Positions 49,534-53,799 of a stretch of DNA of 53,799 bases are shown here, piece by piece. The position numbers were made by a program, and so were the translations under genes. The stretch is from Rhizobium sp. Q54. GTDB lineage: Bacteria > Pseudomonadota > Alphaproteobacteria > UBA828. Where the stretch lies: NCBI GenBank assembly GCA_945892755.1, contig CAMDDO010000009.1, positions 1-53,799 of the forward strand, given 5' to 3'. The notes beneath the pieces were generated by a model. It was not told the origin of the DNA. It was given only the letters and a program-made list of their open reading frames with translations, and searched no databases. Numbering within the stretch: the first letter of the stretch is position 1; the number at the start of each line of letters is the position of its first letter.

Positions 49534-51887
49534 CGACGGCGTGCGGCGTCCACGCAGGCGAGCGCCGCCATGTCGAGCATCGCGTCGGAATCGAGCCCGT
49601 GTTTGTGATAGAGGTCGGGGATGTCGCCCGATTCACCGAAGCGCGTCGCGCCGAGCGGGTAGGGCCTGAGGCCCGCGACCGAACCGAGCCAGGAGAGCGT
49701 GCTCGGATGACCATCGATCGCGGTGATCAACCCCGCGCCGTTGCCAAGCCGGCTCAGCAAATGCTCGGCATGAGAACGCGCGCTGGGATTACCGGTCGCG
49801 CGGGCGTGCAGCGCATCGAGCCAGCCATGATAAAGCCGGTCGGCGGAGGTGATCGCGAGCACGCCGAGGCCCGGGATTTCCTCGGCCAGCGCGGCGTGGG
49901 CCTCGAGCACCTCGGGCGCCAACGCCCCTGAATAGGCGATGGCCAAGCTCGCCTCCGGTCCCGGCTCGATCTGCCAATAGCCGCCGGCGATCACGTCCTC
50001 CGCCGATAGAGTTCGTTCGGGCTGCTCGATCGTGCGCGTCGAGAGCCGCATATAGAGCGAGCCGCCGTCCTCGGCCTGCATGTGGCCGAAGCCCCACTGC
50101 ATGATCGCGGCGAGCTCATCGGCATAAGCGGGCTCAAAGAAGGTCACGCCGGGCTGGCCGAGGCCGATCAGCGGCTCGACCACCGATTGATGCGCGCCGC
50201 CCTCGGGCGCCAGCGTCAGGCCCGAGGGCGTGCCCGCCAGCATGAAGCGCGCGTCCTGATAGGCGGCGTAGTTGAGCGCGTCCAGCCCGCGCGCGATGAA
50301 CGGGTCATAGACCGTGCCGACCGGCAGCAGGCGCGCGCCGAACAGCGAGCCCGAAAGCCCGAGCGCCGCCAGCATGAGGAACAGGTTGTTCTCCGCGATG
50401 CCGAGCTCGATGTGCTGGCCGTGCCGGCTCATCGCCCATTTCTGCATCGAGACGACCTTCTCGGAATGGAACACGTCCTCGCGGTCGGCGCGGTTGTAGA
50501 TGCCGCGCTGATTGACCCAGCCGCCGAGATTGGTCGAGACGGTCACGTCGGGCGAGGTGGTGACGATGCGCTCGGCCAAGGGCCCGCCCTCGCGCCCGAG
50601 CTCGTTCAGAATTCGCCCGAAGGCCTCTTGCGTCGAGGCGCGCTTGGCGGCGCGAAAAGGCAGGCTCGCCGGCAGCGCGATCGGCTCGCTCGACAGCCGC
50701 CTCGTGCCCTCGCGCGTGAACGGCACGGCGGCGAGAAATCCCTTGAGCGCCGCCTCGTCCATGTCGAGCCCGGCGAAGCGCTCCCACTCCTGGCCCTCCG
50801 CGATGCCCATTTGATGCTTGAACGCGACCATCTGGTCCTGGTTCATCAGCCCGGCGTGATTGTCCTTGTGGCCGGCGAAGGGCAGGCCATAGCCCTTGAT
50901 GGTGTAGACGATGAAGCAATGCGGCTTGTCGTCCTCGACCGCGTGGAAGGCTTCGAGCACGCTCTCCATGTCGTGGCCGGCGAGATTGGTCATCAGCGCC
51001 TGGAGCGCGTCGTCGTCCATCTCGGCGAGCAATGCCGGGACGCCGTTGATGTGGCCGAGATCGGCGCCGAGCCGCTCGCGCCAGGCCTTGCCGCCCTTGA
51101 AGGTGAGCGCCGAATAGAGCTCGTTCGAGCAATCGTCGATCCACTGGCGCAGCGCCTCGCCGCCGGGCCGGCGGAACGCGGCTTGTTGCAGCCGGCCGTG
51201 CTTCAGAATCACCACGCGCCAGCCGACCGTGTCGAAGAAATCCTTGATCTTCTGGAACAGCTTGTCGTTGACCACGCGATCGAGGCTCTGGCGGTTATAG
51301 TCGATCACCCACCAGAGATTGCGCACGTCGTGCTTCCAGCCTTCGAGCATCGCCTCGTAGACATTGCCCTCGTCGAGCTCGGCGTCGCCGATCAGCGCGA
51401 CCATGCGGCCCAAGGGCCGTTCCGCCGGAATCAGCTTGTGGAAATGCAGATAGTCCTGCACCAGCGAGGCGAAGAGGGTGACGCCCACGCCCAGACCCAC
51501 CGACCCGGTCGAGAAATCGACGTCGTCGGCGTCCTTGGTGCGCGACGGGTAGGACTGCGCGCCGCCGAGCGCGCGGAACCGCTCCAGCTTCTCGCGCGTC
51601 TGATTGCCGAGCAGATATTGGATGGCGTGGAACACCGGGCTGGCATGCGGCTTGACCGCGACGCGGTCCTCGGGCTTCAGCACGTCCAAATAGAGCGCGG
51701 TCATCACGGTCGCGATCGAGGCGCAGCTCGATTGGTGGCCGCCGACCTTCAGCCCGTCGCGCGGGGCGCGCACATGGTTCGCGTTGTGGATGGTCCAGGC
51801 GGCGAGCCAGAGCACCTTCTTCTCGAGCGCGCGCAGGCACGCCAGCCGCTCCGGCGTCGCGCCATGCCGCAATCCTGCCTGAACCAT
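49530..51887 (-). CDS. Transketolase / homodimeric pyruvate-dehydrogenase-E1-like protein
   Basis: 785 residues, ATG 51887. Thiamine diphosphate enzyme with N-terminal GGHQSSCASIATVMTALYLD, the TPP/Mg motif GDAELDEG (167-174) with NRQ at 198-200, then a transketolase central domain (SPDVTVSTNLGGW, IELGIAENNLFLMLAALGLS) and a C-terminal domain. It is shorter than AceE (about 890) and longer than transketolase (about 660), as in the alphaproteobacterial group often annotated simply as transketolase. Its substrate is not settled. It leads the operon with metC and the MDR gene. Confidence 0.85.
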   Translation of the reverse strand: MVQAGLRHGATPERLACLRALEKKVLWLAAWTIHNANHVRAPRDGLKVGGHQSSCASIATVMTALYLDVLKPEDRVAVKPHASPVFHAIQYLLGNQTREKLERFRALGGAQSYPSRTKDADDVDFSTGSVGLGVGVTLFASLVQDYLHFHKLIPAERPLGRMVALIGDAELDEGNVYEAMLEGWKHDVRNLWWVIDYNRQSLDRVVNDKLFQKIKDFFDTVGWRVVILKHGRLQQAAFRRPGGEALRQWIDDCSNELYSALTFKGGKAWRERLGADLGHINGVPALLAEMDDDALQALMTNLAGHDMESVLEAFHAVEDDKPHCFIVYTIKGYGLPFAGHKDNHAGLMNQDQMVAFKHQMGIAEGQEWERFAGLDMDEAALKGFLAAVPFTREGTRRLSSEPIALPASLPFRAAKRASTQEAFGRILNELGREGGPLAERIVTTSPDVTVSTNLGGWVNQRGIYNRADREDVFHSEKVVSMQKWAMSRHGQHIELGIAENNLFLMLAALGLSGSLFGARLLPVGTVYDPFIARGLDALNYAAYQDARFMLAGTPSGLTLAPEGGAHQSVVEPLIGLGQPGVTFFEPAYADELAAIMQWGFGHMQAEDGGSLYMRLSTRTIEQPERTLSAEDVIAGGYWQIEPGPEASLAIAYSGALAPEVLEAHAALAEEIPGLGVLAITSADRLYHGWLDALHARATGNPSARSHAEHLLSRLGNGAGLITAIDGHPSTLSWLGSVAGLRPYPLGATRFGESGDIPDLYHKHGLDSDAMLDMAALACVDAARRR

Positions 51888-51938
51888 GACCTTTCTCCTG
51901 AACGACCCGCGCTACCGGCCGGAATCTATCACGCGTTT

Positions 51939-52118
51939 CCCCTCACCCGCGCCCCTCGGGCATTCGCCCAAGGGGCGCACCCTCTCCCACACGGGGAGAG
52001 GGTATCTCCGCGCGCCCCCCTTTAATCCCTCGCCCCTCCGTGGGAGAGGAAGGGGCCCATCGCGTCAGCGATGGGAAGGTGAGGGGGCGCAAGACCGCCC
52101 GATGGTTGGGTGAGGGGT
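51939..52118. repeat. Dispersed intergenic palindromic element, long copy 3
   Basis: The largest copy: CCCCTCACCC at the left and GGGTGAGGGG at the right, enclosing nested hairpins GCCCCTCGGGC, CCCAAGGGGC, CCCTCTCCCACACGGGGAGA followed by GGG, and CCCATCGCGTCAGCGATGGG. It lies before the E1-like gene's start and after the CopD-like gene's stop. See copies at 11033-11146 and 25836-25890. Confidence 0.6.
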
Positions 52119-52151
52119 ATCCGAAGCGTCAGACTCCAACCGTTATCAACC

Positions 52152-52607
52152 CTACCAATACCGGCCCGACGCGCCGATCGCCACAACGATCAGGCCGAGA
52201 TAAAGATTGATGTGGATGATCCGGCGGATGGCATCGAGCGCCGCGCCGGCCGCCTTGTGGTCCTTGGCGTCGAGCGCGTTCAGGAACCGCCGATAGGGCA
52301 GGCCAAGGAGGCCGAGGAAGAGAGCCACCATCACCCAGCCGCCGCCCTGCATGAGGTCGACATGGAGGCCGGCGCCCGCGAATCCGCCGAAGCCCTCGAA
52401 CATCATCGCGTAGCCGGTGCCGAGCAGCACGACGATCGCCGCGCCGACGATCCAGAAGAAGCGCCGGAACGCGCGGCGCCAAAAACCTTGACGCTGGGGC
52501 GGCTCGAACGGCCCGACCGCCGGGCGCGCCACGTGATAGGCGAACACCATCCCGCCGACCCAGAGGACGGCGGCGAGGACATGGAGCGCGACGAGAACGG
52601 CCATCAT
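52152..52607 (-). CDS. CopD-like four-helix membrane protein
   Basis: 151 residues, ATG 52607 followed by a second ATG. Four hydrophobic segments: LVALHVLAAVLWVGGMVFAY, FFWIVGAAIVVLLGTGYAMM, WVMVALFLGLLGL and LYLGLIVVAIGA. His in the first helix (ALHVLAAVLWVGG) and HINLYLG in the last are typical of the CopD/DUF2269-like group, which includes copper-export and haem-handling proteins. Exact role unknown. It stands alone between repeat copy 3 and the AT-rich island. Confidence 0.75.
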   Translation of the reverse strand: MMAVLVALHVLAAVLWVGGMVFAYHVARPAVGPFEPPQRQGFWRRAFRRFFWIVGAAIVVLLGTGYAMMFEGFGGFAGAGLHVDLMQGGGWVMVALFLGLLGLPYRRFLNALDAKDHKAAGAALDAIRRIIHINLYLGLIVVAIGASGRYW

Positions 52608-52790
52608 GGGACGGGCCTATGGCCTCGCGGGCGGCTCAACTGGCCGCTGACCGGAGGATGCGACGCCTGAGAATAGGGCGGGGAGACAACGCCGGCAAGA
52701 TTGGGGTACATTCGACGCCCGCCAGCATCAACGGAGCGTCAGCGCCATATATTGAAAATTCAACCGGTTACGTAAGGTGACAATAAATTA

Positions 52791-53363
52791 ATGGACGCTT
52801 ACGAATTTTCAGTTTCTATTTTGGGTATACTAGTGTGGCCGCTGGTTATACTTACATCTGTGTTTTTGTTTAGAAAACCTATTTCAGATATTGGAAAAAG
52901 ACTAACGAAATTAACATACCGTGATCTTCGGGTTGATTTTGGTGAAACCCTGACGCGAGTAGAGCATGCCGTTTCCCAGGAAACAGCGGAAAAAGTCGGC
53001 TCCCCAGCAGTTGTTGTGGCCCCAGCTATCAGTGCGCGCGACCGCTTTGAACGCCTAGCAGAGATATCTCCAACTGCCGCCGTCGTAGAGACATGGATCG
53101 ACGTCGAAAACATGCTGAACACAATGGCTCTCCATCACGGCTTGATTGACGAAAGGGTAAAATCATCATCGAAGTTAATAAAACTCATGGGTTCTGCGAA
53201 AGTAATTGATCATAGGACAGCGGCGATTCTCGATGACCTTCGCTCGTTGAGGAATGCTGCTGCTCATGGCGATGCAGGTCGAGATATCAGCACCAACGAC
53301 GCGCTCAGATTTCGAGCGTTGTCCGACAACATGATCAGTATTCTGGCCTCCAGTGCGGATTAA
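52791..53363 (+). CDS. Membrane-anchored HEPN-like protein (DUF4145-type) in an AT-rich insert
   Basis: 190 residues, ATG 52791, with AAGGTG about 12 bases upstream. One membrane helix at residues 6-27 (FSVSILGILVWPLVILTSVF), then a charged linker and an all-helical domain about 85-190. The last domain ends LRSLRNAAAHG with R154 and H159, which is the R-x4-H motif of HEPN ribonuclease and dimer domains; the whole resembles DUF4145-type proteins. Composition is strikingly unlike the rest: a 60-base line at the start of the gene is only about 38% GC, and codons such as TTA, ATA and AGA are used. This points to horizontal gain. No partner gene is seen. Confidence 0.65.
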   Translation: MDAYEFSVSILGILVWPLVILTSVFLFRKPISDIGKRLTKLTYRDLRVDFGETLTRVEHAVSQETAEKVGSPAVVVAPAISARDRFERLAEISPTAAVVETWIDVENMLNTMALHHGLIDERVKSSSKLIKLMGSAKVIDHRTAAILDDLRSLRNAAAHGDAGRDISTNDALRFRALSDNMISILASSAD

Positions 53364-53799
53364 GTTGTTCAAAGACCGGAGCGTTGCACCCCTTCAAGCC
53401 GGGTACTCTTGCAAGTATATCTTCTGCGCCCATCCACCAATATGACCGAAGTTTGCCGTGAAATGTGCGCCCGGTAGCTCGAGGGCCATGCCGCAGCGTT
53501 TCAAGACCAATCTCTAAATTGCTTGGGGTTAGAGTTGTCTGGCTCGGTCATGAAGGCGAGCAATTTCGTTTCGCCTGGAACGATAGGTTGGACAAAGCAG
53601 TGACTAACTCGGATGAGCCCAAGCAGCAGATTACTACTGTCATTTTCTTAGCGACCGCCGGCCGGATCACACCGTGAAAGGAATTCTTCAAGTTGACTGC
53701 ATAGTACAATGTGCCATTCAGCTTGCGCCAGCTTGCGCCAACGGATGATCAAACTCCAGCCGTTTAGAGGTTTGAGTCATGGCCTTCAATGCGGGGAAA
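53364..53799. other. 436-bp AT-rich tail without a convincing gene
   Basis: This continues the low-GC segment. Short frames exist on both strands but none has a start, RBS and recognisable protein. A minus-strand open stretch ending near 53339 reads LETLRHGPRATGRTFHGKLR and onward for about 65 residues without a start codon, and may be debris of a lost gene. A 10-bp tandem duplication GCTTGCGCCA lies at 53721-53740. Confidence 0.4.

Noticed and set aside
50082-52025. 647-codon plus-strand frame opposite the E1-like gene
   Set aside because: Shadow frame; the TPP motif and domain order are on the minus strand.
53465-53677. 70-codon plus-strand frame in the AT-rich tail
   Set aside because: No family features and no convincing start.
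53719-53740. 10-bp tandem duplication as an attachment site
   Set aside because: No integrase or tRNA 3' end nearby; a simple slippage event is enough.

Overview
This window is high-GC chromosomal DNA, most likely from a free-living alphaproteobacterium. The signs are the end of a COQ10/RatA-type gene, an NDUFS4-like complex I accessory subunit, a soluble transhydrogenase, a CoxG/CoxD/XdhC set, very GC-rich codon use and many start/stop overlaps of the ATGA or GTGA kind. No plasmid, phage or transposase gene is visible. One AT-rich stretch at the right end (about 52740 onward) stands out as foreign.

Layout. 1-7.3 kb: end of a COQ10/RatA gene, a membrane protein of unknown function, an SMP-30-type lactonase paired with an isochorismatase-fold protein that has Ser in place of the catalytic Cys, a secreted unknown, a frameshifted L,D-transpeptidase pseudogene, an SDR, two tandem SpoIIAA-like paralogues and a peptidoglycan-binding protein. 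7.4-10 kb: larC-larE-larB, the nickel-pincer nucleotide (NPN) cofactor operon, without larA. 10.2-15.1 kb: an SDR and a hydantoinase/oxoprolinase pair (hyuB-hyuA). 15.4-17.6 kb: a pentapeptide-repeat protein and a thioredoxin/NHL protein. 17.7-20.4 kb: an isomerase and two dehydrogenases of the hydroxypyruvate/C4-sugar-acid (tetronate) type. 20.6-25.8 kb: a D-threonine-aldolase-like enzyme and a four-gene sugar/polyol-type ABC importer core with two different ATPases and no binding protein. 25.9-28.4 kb: a beta-hydroxyacid dehydrogenase and a D-hydantoinase.

28.6-35.7 kb (minus strand): one tight operon carrying CoxG, a MobB-like protein that has lost its P-loop, a CoxD AAA+ ATPase, a split XdhC (two genes), a MoeA-like/MocA fusion, PhnW and a threonine dehydratase. 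This is a maturation kit for a molybdenum hydroxylase, but no large, medium or small hydroxylase subunit lies in the window. 35.8-39.9 kb: a Panacea/SocA-like protein preceded by three 24-bp repeats, a ChaN lipoprotein, a NicX-like M29-fold enzyme and NhaA. 39.9-42.6 kb: thiZ-thiX-thiY under a TPP riboswitch with a readable promoter. 42.6-47.3 kb: an HTH regulator, a DUF192 protein, tRNA-Pro(TGG), the NDUFS4-like protein, a Sel1 lipoprotein, tRNA-Arg(TCT), sthA and a repeat-rich gap. 47.3-51.9 kb: an E1/transketolase-like enzyme, cystathionine beta-lyase and a quinone-oxidoreductase-like MDR in one operon. 52.1-53.8 kb: a CopD-like membrane protein, then an AT-rich insert with a membrane-anchored HEPN-like protein.

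The most unusual points are: the orphan molybdenum-hydroxylase maturation operon that also carries two amino-acid/phosphonate enzymes; an ABC importer in which both sequence defects fall into the same composite ATP site; NPN cofactor synthesis without its racemase nearby; the in-frame 24-bp repeats ahead of an apparently toxin-less Panacea protein; and the AT-rich HEPN locus. All functional calls are from reading the sequence; no database search was run.
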